A DNA stretch of 64,000 nt from Dermanyssus gallinae (lineage: Eukaryota; Arthropoda; Arachnida; Mesostigmata; Dermanyssidae). The notes beneath the pieces are model-generated. The model did not search any database and was not told where the DNA came from. It saw nothing but the letters and a program-made list of their open reading frames with translations. Position numbers and translations under genes: made by a program. Numbering within the stretch: position 1 is the first letter of the stretch; the number at the start of each line of letters is the position of its first letter. The stretch is from contig QVRM01005607.1 in assembly GCA_003439945.1 (NCBI GenBank), positions 496,001 through 560,000 of the forward strand. Direction: 5' to 3'. This document shows, piece after piece, positions 35,481 through 47,865 of the stretch.

Positions 35481-37940
35481 GCAAAGACTGCGCTGAGATT
35501 CACTGCGCATCACTCAAGCATCCGCTCCCGTGTGCAGTCTGCATATAAACAAATATTCACTTGTTCGATAGTTAGGCTTACCGGAACTGCGACCAGCCTA
35601 AAGAAACAAGGCAATATTGTCAGTCAGATAGAGTTCATTTTTTTAATTAACACTGAGTTGGACAGTTAGCGAGAGATTAGAGAGAAAGACTGCCAGCCTG
35701 TGGGCTAGCAGACCTCTCTTAGCAGAATCGTAGGTCATTGCAATTACTCTGTACATTCGACACAAAGTTGTCAAGCAGCACGGTGTCAATCACTTTATTT
35801 CTAGATACGTATAACAACGCAACCAAGTATTATTGTGGCTGCTATTGGTTGACGGGTGTACCAGTTTCCTCAACGACAACAAACCTTGCCAATTCCAATG
35901 TGTGCCGTGTATGCGTCTTGGTTCCAGAAACTACGATTTAACGTTTATCAGGTCGGCGTGCCCTATCTAGCTTTCGATTCTTTGCGCAAACGTAAGAAGA
36001 GGTTGGAAGCACGTTTTAACTGCAAAGGTAAGACACGAGAGGCGAACACATGTTGGGGACACGAAAACACAGGTTTATAAATGCACAGGCCTGCATTTAC
36101 GAACATTTAAAATCAGAGAACAATCATAAAATGCATTTACAAAGAAACATACGCTGTTAGCCATTAATGGTTCCGTCAGATAAATTAATAAGCTGACGCG
36201 TTGTCGCTACGACTGCTGCTGCTGTATGTGTAGAGAGTAAATGATAGAAATAGGTGGGCCGTAGCGTTTTGTCACTTCTCGTTTTGAAGTTACTAAGATC
36301 CATACGAGATATGTTTGTATGCGCCCGTTTTGCTCATTACTACTTTATATATATATATATATATATATGTATAGCCGCCAGAGCAATTGAGTGGAACCCG
36401 TGTCTCCATGCTGCCAATGATAAAACATTTAGCATTCGTTTTATAAGAACATTCGAAATAACGTGCTGACATCTCTCTACGCTCTCGAGTTCTAATATTT
36501 TCTAATTCTATTATTTGTAGGCTTTGCCAATAAAAACCATCACATGTTTGTATACATTAATTATTAAAATGAATAAAAACTGTATAACGTGCTCATAACT
36601 CATATGCGCGCGCTAGATGACACTCACAACGTCACTAATCGAATGACAATATGCACGTGTTGCATCGTTGCATGTTGTAAACGAATAAACATAAACGAAT
36701 GCACAGAAGATTTGGATATTAACAAATAATTAGTATAATCGGCAGTTTACCCGCATAATTCTAGTCGCACAGTTGGCTTCTCTATTTGATTGAGGAATTC
36801 GTAGGGTATAGTAAAACGGTAATAACAGCAGCACAGTTTGCAGCGCACGGTTCTACGGCGAGCATAAATGTCGCACGTTGGCAGGTGGGGTGGAGAGGTA
36901 AAGGATAGGGATGGAATTTCCAACGGAAAGACAAACGAGTTGGTTATCTAGTATTGGTTAAGTAAGCTGGTTTGTATTGACCTATTGAGCCTACAACTAC
37001 TGCATCTCGACCAACCGCTTCCGCCATGATGCCACCCACATACAACAGATCCTGTGCGACCGCAAACTCCAAACACTACACTAGCAGCGACATAGTTGAA
37101 GTAGGGCAAATGAGATAGGGGAGAGCCGTCTATGTACGCGAAAGACAGATAGAGAGAGTGTGAGAAAGAGAGCAAAAAGGAATGCGTGGATGGAAAGATA
37201 TATTAATAGGTTGAGAAAAACTATAAATCTCGGCAACATAACATGTGTAAATGTATCGGAGGCTCCATCCACAAATATTCGCTACGCCCACCGAAGGGTT
37301 GGGAATCTGTAGGCGAGACAATAAGCTACTTCTACGGGATTTTGCAGTCGTTCGCCTGTCGCACACAGTTTATCGCGCATGAGAGAATGAATACATGTAT
37401 GTATGTATATATGGATAGATGAAAGCAAAAAAATAAGCACAACAGGGAACAAAATGTAGTAGAAAGAAGCCCCTCCCCCCCCCCCCCCCGTAAAGGAGGG
37501 GAGAGCAGAGGTGTGGTCTTTTTTTTCGGAAATCGAGCAATAGAGTTTAGCTAGCGCCATTTTTAGGAGGACAATAGTACGTCCCCACGGACCGGAGAAG
37601 AAGAAGAAGGTCTAGTGGAGGTCGGGCTGGCCAGACCAGCCCAGGCTGTCGACAAAGCAAAGGAAAGTTCGAAGCGATTGGCATCGATTTTCCATACATA
37701 AAATTATTGTTATTTTCCTCGGTTGATGCTGGTCCGCTGCTGCATCCGACGCCGCCTTTTGCGTGCCTCACTTTCTTTCGTTTCAACTACGTCCACCGTG
37801 CCGCTGTCGTTGTCGTCGTCGTTGTATTCGTGGCAAGCCTCGTCGTTTGGTTGTTGGCTGGTCTCCTCCCACGAGAACAACAACACTGGTGGTTACAGAA
37901 ATGGTACTAGTAACAGGACTAAGGAAGAAAGTAGAAGAAA
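35480..37940. other. No gene seen
   Basis: Mostly unique-looking DNA with a short (TA)n array at 36344-36368 and a C15 run at 37475-37489. Open frames near 37543-38023 are low-complexity (R/V or S/T rich) and have no domain. Confidence 0.4.
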
Positions 37941-37945
37941 TTGTA

Positions 37946-38224
37946 GCAGTAGTGATAAACATAGGGGTTGAAGTAGTATTAGAGAATGGTTCCAGCTCCT
38001 CGCCTCTTCCTGAGGCCATTTAGGTGAGAGGTTTTTAGTGGGTATTATGCCAACAACATCGGCATCGAGTCCCACACTACCCACTTTGGGTGTGCGTAAA
38101 AGTAATGTTCTCTCTCACCAAAAAAAAAGTTGTGATAAACATAGAAGTAGGGGTTGAAGTAATAGAAGACGATACGAACGGTACCAGCCTCGTTATGAAG
38201 CATTTTGAGTGAACGGTTCTTAAG
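37946..38224 (+). repeat. Diverged tandem duplication, two units of about 95 bp
   Basis: Unit A (37946-38039) and unit B (38127-38224) share gataaacata...ggggttgaagta, then gaatggttccagc/gaacggtaccagc, and then gaggccattt/gaagcatttt followed by a similar gtgag/gagtga...ggttttt/ggttctt end. They are about 180 bp apart with an unrelated stretch between. Confidence 0.6.
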
Positions 38225-38229
38225 CGTTT

Positions 38230-40064
38230 GCTTTTCGGGCATCTCGCTTTTTGTCGGTAGATATCGACTTTTCTCGTTGGTGTTTCGTTTCATGGCTTTA
38301 TTAGTTTAGCATATTACCGAATGCTTCCCCAATTTCGAGAATATGTGTTCACGTACCGTTGTTTTAACTAATCTATAGCTATCTGTAATGTGGGCGATAA
38401 ATGTGTTGAATAATGAATGAATGTGGTTGTGAGCGACTATCCGTCGGATTGTTTCTGTTCGCGTGTACATGACGGTTAATGTATTTTTTTGACTTTGTTG
38501 TGCAGCTATATGCATATTAACACAAGCAAAACCTCTACATAAAGTCGTCTTAATGGCCTAATCTTCAGTGGCTTCGTGCTTACCCTGCTGTTAGCTCCGT
38601 TGATGTGCCGAGCAGGTTGCTTCGGCACGTCAAAGAATTAAGAGAAATGTTTGACCAAAGCAGGCGATTACATAGCAGAGTTATGACTTGATTAAGACTC
38701 TATATATTTCTAGTTTGAAGTGCATTGGGGCATATTAACGTACGGGTCTGATTTCTGCAATACCGTGTCTCAGTTTTCACACAAATTCGCATAGGAGCTC
38801 TACAAGATGTTTCTATAAATCATCATAATCAGATATCTTAGTGGTTGCTGAGTGGTCACGTAATTGGATGTCTAAGCATACATGCTAAATATCCAATTAA
38901 CGTGGATGCACCGGGGATATCGTCGTATGTTTATTTTCTGTACAAAACCTTCTAGATATTTACACGTATAACCAAATACATACATATTTAATGAAAACAA
39001 CAATGCCACCGACCCGCGAGCTACAAACTACCAAGAAGTGCTCATATACTGTTACGTACATATATATATATATATACATTCTAAAATAAGCAAAACGATC
39101 ATAGTTGGTACAATTTTGCTGCCGTAAAACCTTTAAAGTTTTGATTGCACAAATACCAAATGGCGTCACATTTTTGGTAGATAACATAAGCAGAATGGTC
39201 GCAAGTGGAATGACGAAATCTCATCCCCAATGTAGGAAATGTCTATACATGACACTGTACGATGCTAATTGGAGGCATAATTTGACAATTTTCCTTTGAA
39301 AACGCCGCTGGGATGCACAAGCAGTCAATCGTGAGATCAATGAGAGAACCGGACCACGACAGCCCAGTTTTTGTTTGTTAATTGTATGGCAAAGATCCTA
39401 AATCGAAATTTTGCCGAACCGTGATTGAATATTTCGGTACATTTCGATCCTAATTCTACCAAGCCGTAACTGAGTGTTTTGTTCAAATAACGCAAACGTG
39501 CCAAACGCAAAACCGTTAAGAAAGTTTTCCAGATGTGCTGTTCCACGCATAGTTCCCACACCTATAATATCTACGTTATCAATCAAACAATTTCGGTATT
39601 AAATTTGATAAAAATGTGTTTTACTTAGAATTTAAGCATAGCATGCGTACGTTGTGCAATACGACCTACGTACCTCCGACCTCGGTCGTGGCGCGTCGCT
39701 GTTAAGCGAGCGTAAATCGGGTGATGAAAACCATGCAAAGATCGAGGAGCTTTAGAAGCGTTGCTGACAAATGGGGGCCGGAGTTTCGCGCCTTCCAGGT
39801 GTTATGCCGTTAGTTATGGCGCTCGCACACGAAGCTGTCGGAGTAGTTCTGCCCTGGCCAGTGCGCGCAAGTCCATTAGTGACTGACCTGGTGTAACGTA
39901 TGTATGTGAAAAAGTTTTCGACGAAGACGATGAAGCGATCCGGACAATACAAAATCCAACCTTTGCGCGACGGCATCAGTATGCAGTTCATCAGCGGCAA
40001 TTCGGGTTGGTATTTCTACCTAATTTACAAATACCCTTAAAGTTTTGTATATATATATATACAG
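38230..40064. other. No gene seen
   Basis: AT-richer DNA with a (TA)n array near 39058-39075. The last 20 bp before 40065 form another (TA)n array, which is the left border of the inverted-repeat element. Confidence 0.4.
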
Positions 40065-40870
40065 GGTGGCCCAGAAATATTTCGGAAGCGATTTAAGGAA
40101 CTGTAGAGCTCGCTAAAGCAAATATTTTTTTCCAATGGGACATGGTCTCTGAGAAGTCTTGTCTCGGAGCGAGAGTGATATTACTTAAATCCGTGAAACC
40201 GGTGTTGTTGCCCGACATAGAAGCACAAAATGTGCAGTTGCAAGATAACCAGTCCTCCTATACAGCCTAAGCACACCGTCGTGCGCGTGAGAAAATTCTG
40301 CTTCCTCCGAAGAACATATAAAACGCCGGCCAAAAAATGCGACATGATCGTTTAGAAAATAATTCCTAAAACGGAGGTTCTTTTATAAGCCTATACGCTC
40401 AGCACCTCAACATCATAGCCCTACGACCATAAACAGCGCTTAAAACCAACATTTTGTTTAGATAAATGTGGTTGGGGGGTAATTAAGATCTTTCGGCGGA
40501 CATGTCGAGATTGAATGCTTGCATAAATGACAGTGTGGCGACGTTGCGACTGTGTTGCGGAAGGCGGTTGTAAACGTAGCTACGCAGTCATTTATGCATG
40601 CACTCAATCTCGACATAGATTGCCATATACTCGATACCAAAATAGTCGTCATGAAATGCGCATTTGTCTAAATATGTTAGTTTTGAGTGCTGTGAATGGT
40701 CGTAGGGTTATGATTTTGAGGTATTGGGCGTGAAGGCTAATAAACAAACTTTAGTTTTACGAATTCTCTTCAAAACGACTAGATCGCATCTTCGGGCATA
40801 TTTTTCGGAAGACGCATAATTTTCTTACGAACACGACGGTTCTTCTTCTGTCTAGGAGGACAGTGTTAGG
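40065..40870. mobile_element. Long-inverted-repeat DNA element, copy 2
   Basis: It starts acagggtggcccaga right after a (TA)n array. The left arm (about 40065-40535) and the right arm (about 40586-40869, read on the minus strand) match each other. Paired blocks are tcgagattgaatgcttgcataaatgac/gtcatttatgcatgcactcaatctcga, ataaagtttg-like and cctacgaccat...cagcgct. The outer 185 bp of the right arm are missing. The centre is a short loop of about 50 bp. No coding frame is present. Copy 1 at 4348-4986 is the same family. Confidence 0.85.
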
Positions 40871-41019
40871 GGTGTTTGTAAATTAGGTAGCAATACCAGC
40901 CCGTACCACATACTGATGCCGTTACGCAAACGTTGGATTTTGTATTGTACAAATTGCTCAATTTGCATCCAACGAGCTATACAATTCATATGATCGACTT
41001 TTAAATATTCCTGTAACAT

Positions 41020-41020
<1 letters not shown>

Positions 41021-41077
<57 letters not shown>
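41021..41077. repeat. (TA)n microsatellite
   Basis: A TA array of about 56 bp. Confidence 0.95.
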
Positions 41078-41079
<2 letters not shown>

Positions 41080-41149
41080 GTGATTAGGACGCACGCCGAT
41101 GAAGCATAACAAAGCAAACTCGACTTGGCCTAGCCATTATAAGTGTATG

Positions 41150-42500
41150 TGCGTTCGATGTCCGATGTAGTGTTATGTAGGGGGTATGTATGAGCCGTGT
41201 GATGAACGTACGTGAGGGGACTGGCAGAAGAAGAAGAAAAAGGCGAATACGGAGCAGATAACGATATACGTCGGGGAACGGGGAACGAGCGAGGCGAGGA
41301 AGAGGAAGAGATGAAGGCAGGGACCCGATGCGAGGGCCTAGATGGTGATGTCGAGTGGCCGGCTACAGGCGCACCGCAGCGTGTGCGCATGACAGAGGGC
41401 GTTCTTAATATAAAGAAGGCCCACACCACACCCAAAGAAGCCATGCAGCCAGCCGAGAATGGTGCGGCGTGGACACCCGCCATCTCCTCCACTCTATCCG
41501 GAACCGCCCGTTCGGCCCATGCTACTGTACCACCGCGCCGCTCGGTATGGCGGTTGCCCTCCTGTTCTCGCAACACGAGCAGCAAGCAGTCAGCCTTCTT
41601 CGGCCTTCAGCCTTCAGCCCAATAGTGGCAGCAACGGCAAGAGCAACAGCAGCAGCACAAGTCACCCTAGCAGCCGCCCACTGCAGAAAGACCACTACAC
41701 TTGGCCATATTTATAGCTCGGCTATCTTCGAGTCGGCACGCGTGCACCGTGGCGCCGGCATCGACACAGCCCCACCGGTCTCCTTCTCCGCCATCGCCAC
41801 CCTTTTCGGTGCCACTGGCGCGCTCAATCATCACGGCCGCCAGGGCAACAACAGCAGCAGAGACGACGGGGGCGGCGGCGGCGACACTGGTAGCAACCCG
41901 CCTGCGCGCCCAATGCACAGTGCATTCGCAACGCATGTGTCGCCGCTCTGCCGAGAGCACCCCGGGATCCTGCGCCTCTGCAGCCCCCGCCAAGAAATCT
42001 TCCTCCCCCCATCCCGCTCCCGCTCTGGATCGTTCACCGCTCCCGCCTGTGGATTCGTCGTCGTCGCCGCCGCCTCCTCCTTCTTCTTTTCTCTGTCGGC
42101 CGGAAAGTCGGCTCCCAGGGCGCTCCCCGTCCACAGCAACTACTTCCCTCAAACCACTACCCCACCCCGCGTACCCAGGCTTGGCCTGGCTGGCTAGCTG
42201 GCTAACTGGCCGATCGGCGAGTCGCCTTTACTCCAGCTGTCTTATGTGGATGTATAAGACAGTTGGAGTAAACGCGACAGGAAAGGTGTATCATGACTTA
42301 GATACGCGAACGAGAAATAAAGGAACGCGAGCAAGTGTGAGCTGTCGAAAAAGAAAAGCGGCAGGGAGAGCGTGGTCCCTATCAGTGGCTTTGTTCGGTT
42401 ATTACCACTGACTTTCGTCATCATCGGTTGGCGTTGTTGTCGTCGTTGCCTAGCAAACAGCAGCACCATTCGCATCAGTAGCAACGATAGGTCGACATAG
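41150..42500. other. GC-rich island with trinucleotide runs; no gene recognised
   Basis: Several overlapping frames up to about 240 codons exist on both strands at 41130-42411. Their composition (A/R/S/P-rich, mirrored on both strands) and lack of any domain argue against genes. CAG/CAA runs lie at 41620-41665 and GCC/CTC-rich sequence at 41990-42080. An unusual hairpin occurs at 42221-42278 and is listed separately. Confidence 0.4.
42221..42278. ncRNA. Strong hairpin, candidate small-RNA precursor or mini foldback
   Basis: Arms of 19 bp (42227-42245 and 42254-42272) pair with a single G-T wobble around a 8-nt loop. After one mismatch, a further 5-bp stem (42221-42225 with 42274-42278) extends them. 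The total is 58 nt with about 24 pairs. The length and near-perfect pairing suit a small pre-miRNA or hairpin siRNA, but a snap-back end of a transposon fits as well. There is no expression evidence here, so the RNA reading is inference. Confidence 0.35.
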
Positions 42501-43580
42501 GTCGTTGCAGAGACTGGCCACCAGGCGAACTACCAGGCTAGATAAAAGAAGTATCAATGCAACGCTGGTTTCCTGTAGCTTCTATTTTTCCACAACAGAT
42601 GCACGTATCACAAACACACGCGAACACACTCACATCTCACAATGCCTGCTTTTTCTTTTAATATTGCTTACCACCTATCTGCCTAACCTACATAATCGCC
42701 CTTTTTAATCATATAATACTGGTGACCCTGTTGAGCTAAGTGATACTGGTCGAATCTCATCCAAGCAATAAACGAATTGCCAGCAGCTGAGTGGTGATAT
42801 GCCTCTTATTAGATAACACAATGAGAGAAATACTACCTTTGATTTTTTTATCAATGATACGAATAGCAGAATCTGCAGCAGACGATATATACAGTGGCAC
42901 GCCGTCTGACGATGATCTCGTATCAATTGTAAACCCGCTAACGCCGGCTCTTGGCATCTGCCGGTCGTATAGGAACGAGGATCGCAAGTACGAAATGTGC
43001 AATTTTCTGACTGTTTTTCAGAGCGGTTTCTCTGTCAGAAATTAGGGATCCGACGGAGCCCCAATCGCCACCTGAGGCGGGGTTACATATATGTATGTTA
43101 ACTACTTTTCATTTAATAGGTTCCGTGGTATATGACGCTACTACCGTAGGTCGATCTTATGGATTTTATTGTGAAAGTTTGACATAGCGTACTGGGGTAA
43201 AACGGAGCCGCAGTTAACGCGGTAGAAATTTCGCTAATTAGTAAGAAAAATTTGGTAAACGAACTGTTCCGGCACATTTGGGACAACTGATCTTAGCTCA
43301 ACATCTGGTAATGGGTCAGCACGGTAACGGGAAAAAGCAGAGGCCGATTTTTGCTAGACCAACAGTACTCATGCGATTTCTAAAACGACTACGTGACCGC
43401 CAACGCCAGGACTCGTAGCGCGCACCAGTAGCAAGCGGCGCAATGCGAAGGACATCAGCAAAAGATTGACACCTCACGAAAGCTTAGAGACTTGCCAAAT
43501 TTTAACCTGTCGTACCCCGCCGATAGTAGACCATGTGGCCATTACTCCCGTACCATTTATCATCTACGTCCATGCCACGT
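42500..43580. other. No gene seen
   Basis: Unique-looking DNA. A frame at 42791-43045 (84 residues) has a hydrophobic start (MVICLLLDNTMREILPLIFL) but matches no family I recognise, and it is opposed by frames on the other strand. Confidence 0.4.
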
Positions 43581-45240
43581 AAACGCCCTATCTTTGTCTG
43601 CCCTGGTAATAACTCTTTCGTCCCCTCCTCCCCGCCGATTCGACGTTTAGTTTCGGTGTAGGACAAAAGAACCCAGCAGACTCTGTAGTAACTTCTCTTC
43701 TTACCCTTGGGTTCTTTGTGGCTCTATCTCGCTTCCTCTCTCTCTCGCGTAGCGTCTTTGTGGGTTCGCCTGGTAGCCACAATTATTTCAGAGGGTCAAA
43801 GAACCAATCGGTGAGCCAGCCATCTGAGTCAGTGCCACAGTTACTCTGGCATTGCCTGCACTCGCCTAATTTGTTTCCGTACGGCGTAAGGGACCACGCT
43901 GCCCCATCCCCTCAGCATCTTTGAGGGACGCACGCGCTCCGATTCCTCGTACGCCCACGTCGACGATGACCCTACTTAACAAAACTTAAGAATCGTCGTC
44001 ATCATCATAATCGCAATCAGTCACCGTCATCGACATCATCATGAACATAGTCAACATTACGTTGGCGATGTTCGTCATGATGATGTCGTCAACATCGTCT
44101 AACATCACACAATATCATTGTCACACTGTCAACATCACCACCATCAACAACATCATTATCATTATTATCGTCATTGTCGTTGCGCTTCGCATCGTCGTCA
44201 ACCACGACCCGTCTCTTGTGTCGACAGGTCCGTCTTGGACCCCGTCAGCAGCAGGTGGGGAACAGAGGGTTATTGTTCCTCCCTCCCTCCCGGCCCGGCC
44301 ATCTTCCCGCGAGTCAGAACCCCCTCATAACGGCAGGGTTGGCGGCGGTGTGGGCAATCATTGTAGAAGCACGCGGATGGCGCGTAAGGCGACACCTCAG
44401 CAGTTGTCACGTGGGAATGGCGACGAAACCACGATGTGAGGGGGGCGGAGCGGCGGCAGACGACTGGGGGGTCACAAGCAGAGCTTTGTCGGGCCGCGCC
44501 TATTAGTAGCTGTGGTGATAGCGACAGCGGTAACAGCAGCAGTAGCAGCAGAAAACCCACTTGCTCAACATCGGGGCCGAGCGGGAAATCGGGAATGCGA
44601 TCGACCGACCACGTACTATCTATCTCTCCTTCCTCCGGAGACATCACCTTCTCGCCGGTATCAGCATCCGAAGACATCGGTGGCCGACACAGCACACAGC
44701 CACGGGGGCAACGGTGCCAGCGGCGACAAGGGCAGCAGCCGCTGCAGCAACTCACCCCCCACCCACGGCGTGTGGGTGGGGGGTGATGTCTTAGCTGGGG
44801 GCGCCCGTCACCAAACGCTCAGGACCGAACTATGGGCACGGCAGAAACAGGCCGGAGGTTAGCAGACGTTTTTAGAGGATTTAGTGTTTTTGCTCGATGG
44901 AGGTGTAGGTACCGCGAGCGAGCGGGCGGTCGGGCGGGCGGCCGGATCCCTAAGCGGTGAAGGGGAGCATGCTGGGGAAAGGGAGTAGGCGGTGGGGGTG
45001 CTAAGGGGAAGGAGGGGGCAGGAAGGGCTCGCAACCGCAATGAGCGCCCCCGAGAAGAGTGTCAGTGGTCGTGTGGCCGCTGAAGCTAGAAGGAGGACTT
45101 GGCGGGCGCACACAGGCGTCGTCTGTTTCGGCGGACTTTCGTTCGCGACCCGCGACACGACTCTACCGAGGCTAACGAAGGCCTCAATTATTTGCCTCGC
45201 TGTCCCGCCGTCGTTCGGCGTAATTGTTTAGCACCACTTA
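43580..45240. other. GC-rich island with ATC/CAT runs; no gene recognised
   Basis: ATC/CAT/GTC runs lie at about 44000-44190, CAG runs at about 44515-44550 and 44730-44745, and a perfect 15-bp hairpin at 44752-44786. The longest frames (44270-44755 minus, 161 codons; 44041-44439 plus) are low-complexity and contradict each other on opposite strands. Confidence 0.4.
44752..44786. repeat. Perfect G/C-rich 15-bp hairpin
   Basis: tcaccccccacccac (44752-44766) is the exact reverse complement of gtgggtggggggtga (44772-44786), with a 5-nt loop ggcgt. The G-rich arm also has runs of three and six G, so it could form unusual DNA structures. Confidence 0.8.
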
Positions 45241-45565
45241 ATTAGACGTTGTTTGTCAGCACGACGCTTCGTTGATAAATGGCTTTTGGAAGACGGAGCC
45301 ACGAGTGGACTTACCTCGTGCTACGACGACATAATTAGTAGAGCACTTGCCGCCGTTGCGATTCACTTCAAAGTATATATATATAATCATTTCTGTTAGC
45401 GTACCGTATGTAAATAACATTAAATATAAATTACAAGAAACGAAAAAGCGTAAGCTTAGATGGTTGTGGCAAAAGATCAAAGGGTCATGCAATTAAAGGT
45501 AGCCTACTCAGAAGTTATATTATGAATCATAACATATTCTATACGTGTTGACTATAGTTTTTAGA

Positions 45566-45596
<31 letters not shown>

Positions 45597-47590
45597 TGTG
45601 AATGAACGAGTCATTAAATGTATCAATTTTCTAAAGAAATAACACAACAATAGCATATGTTTAAAAAAAGACTTGTTCTCTGATAAACTAGTTTATCTAA
45701 AATGTAGAAATAGTATTCATTTGAAAATATGATTTGCAAGTGAAAATCAATATGTCTGAAAACACGAGTTAAATTTAGATTAAGATAAACGTTCTGTTGG
45801 CAACCACAGTTTTACGGTTCAGTCACGTGGCGCAAGTGATAGAAATATACAAAAATAATAATGAGAGCGTATAACTAGTTAACGTTTGAAATGCCTAAGC
45901 GTGGCACTTCGATATTTATTACAAACCACCATGACAATTTGAATGATAAAGGATGCAATGGATGGATGCTATGGAAAGGGACTACTTTGCAAGAAAATCT
46001 GGTACATGTACATTAAGGTGTATGTATGAAGAGCTACTGCATTGATGTAGATGATTGTGCTTGTAAGTATTTTGGAACTCTAAATATAGATAAATAGTGT
46101 ATTTTAAACTTGCTGAAACTGAACACCTCCTCGGCGGCAATGGCCCAGAAGCAATGCACACACGTGGTCAAAGACATTTTCTGCAAGTCATATGATTAAT
46201 AAATAAATAAAATAAAGAATAATCATTATCGCCTTTATTTCATTTATGTGGAGTATGCTTAAATAAACTATTGATAAACAGATTAAAATAATTATAGCAA
46301 AGTCAGAAGGGTATTATATAAAAATATTTAGTACAACACTTTGTTTAGTAATCGCAACTATTTGTTAAAAAGTGTTTAGTGCACGTAATCAGGTGGAAAT
46401 AAATATGTATGTTATTAGAGATTGGCATGTAGAACTAAGCCAACGTTATGAAAATGGTACCGAGGATATTGACACATTGGTCGAGAATAAACTGTTCATC
46501 TTGCCACTCAATCTGTAATAATCTAGACAAAAGTCGTCTTTGTCTTGCATATGAGCAAATGAAAGTACTCTTCCATTACTAGTGCAGACAATCTAGAAGT
46601 AGAAGTCTCTCCAACATAGCCGTTAAATTTCGTCTCTACAGAAGTTATCCGAGACCTTTAATTCCTGTGAAATCGCTTGCTAGTCTAATCGAAGGTAGAC
46701 TTTAATTTGGAACTACATATGATTCTATTATGTAGTCATATTTTGAATCCACGCAACACTATAATTTAGTAATGAATATATTGATACGAGAGTACTAGCA
46801 ATAGTTGCTAAATATCTAATTCCAGTAAAATGTGCGTGCGTGTATTGGCGCTTCTCCGCCATGCCGAGAGTAGACCTCCCCTATAGAAACGCGTCGTTAA
46901 ACGATATTTGTTTAACGCATAGGGTTACACGCAGAGTTGTCTGCGTATACAAAACGCTTTGTTCGTCTGACTGAAGGCACCACGAGACTCAGCCCTGTTT
47001 TCCTAAAGGAAGGACAGCTGCGCATGCTCTTTTCTTGTTCGTGTACCTAATAGGAGAAGCGTGAGTGCGCTGTGCGACTCAAAATTGCTGGGTGTATCTC
47101 TACGCTACGTATACCGCTTATATGCAGCTTTTATAGCTTTTTACTCGTGCAGTTTTTTTACTTCCATGATAGCAGCTAAACGCTTCATTCGAGCGAAAAT
47201 TTTCGATTCGCCAGGTCCTCTCCGTTTTACATTAAGCCTCACAACACACTCAAAATATGAGTACGATATCGCGATGCAGGCGCTTCGTGTACAAAACTGA
47301 CAATATGTTACGTTCGTAATATCGGATACATACGTATTGATTGAAATCAGACTTTATTAAACAAATTACACGGTTTTAGAAACGTAATCTCCGCGGGCAC
47401 AATATCTCGCGAAATTTGACATGCTTACATAGAAACCTGCAGCGTGTACATTTTTTCACCCTTATAAAGGCTATATCGAGTGAATAAATCAGGGACCGAG
47501 TCCATGGAGTCCAAGGAAGTGTACATCATTGCGTATTACTCTGACTGGCAATGAGTGAAAAACTATACAATTAGTTTTATTGACATTGAC
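45240..47590. other. No gene seen; AT-rich
   Basis: AT-rich DNA with a (TA)n array and a T9 run near 45566-45598. Frames are short and unremarkable. Confidence 0.4.
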
Positions 47591-47623
<33 letters not shown>

Positions 47624-47626
<3 letters not shown>

Positions 47627-47865
47627 GAGGAGGGTTAAATACTTTTACGTACTATTGCTACGAGTAGAAAATGAGAAGATCCCACTTTCCATTCGAGCAG
47701 TGTGGGACTCGACCCCAGCGGAGGGGTGTTAGCCCGCTGAGACCCATACCCACTAAACGCACCTCCCCCCTTAAGCTTCACTCTCTGATGACCCAGATCT
47801 CCATAGAACAGTACTATGGGCCATCAGGAGAAGTGGCGAGTGCCACTCGGATCATTTGGCCGGGG
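47624..47865 (-). other. LINE 3' untranslated region with conserved GTTTAGTGGGT block
   Basis: Between the ORF2 stop and the poly-A tail lies a 242-bp region. On the minus strand it contains gtttagtgggt (plus acccactaaac, 47748-47758), then tcagcgggctaacacccctc and ggggtcgagtcccacac. The block gtttagtgggt (or gttagtgggt) is also in the inserted LINE 3' end at 2994-3004 and in the copy near 60350-60360. It may be the 3' signal used by the RT for priming, or a shared end recognised by it. Confidence 0.7.

Noticed and set aside
41469..42411. Frames of 236-242 codons on the plus strand
   Set aside because: High-GC DNA keeps several frames open at once. Plus and minus frames overlap, and none shows a family motif or consistent codon use.
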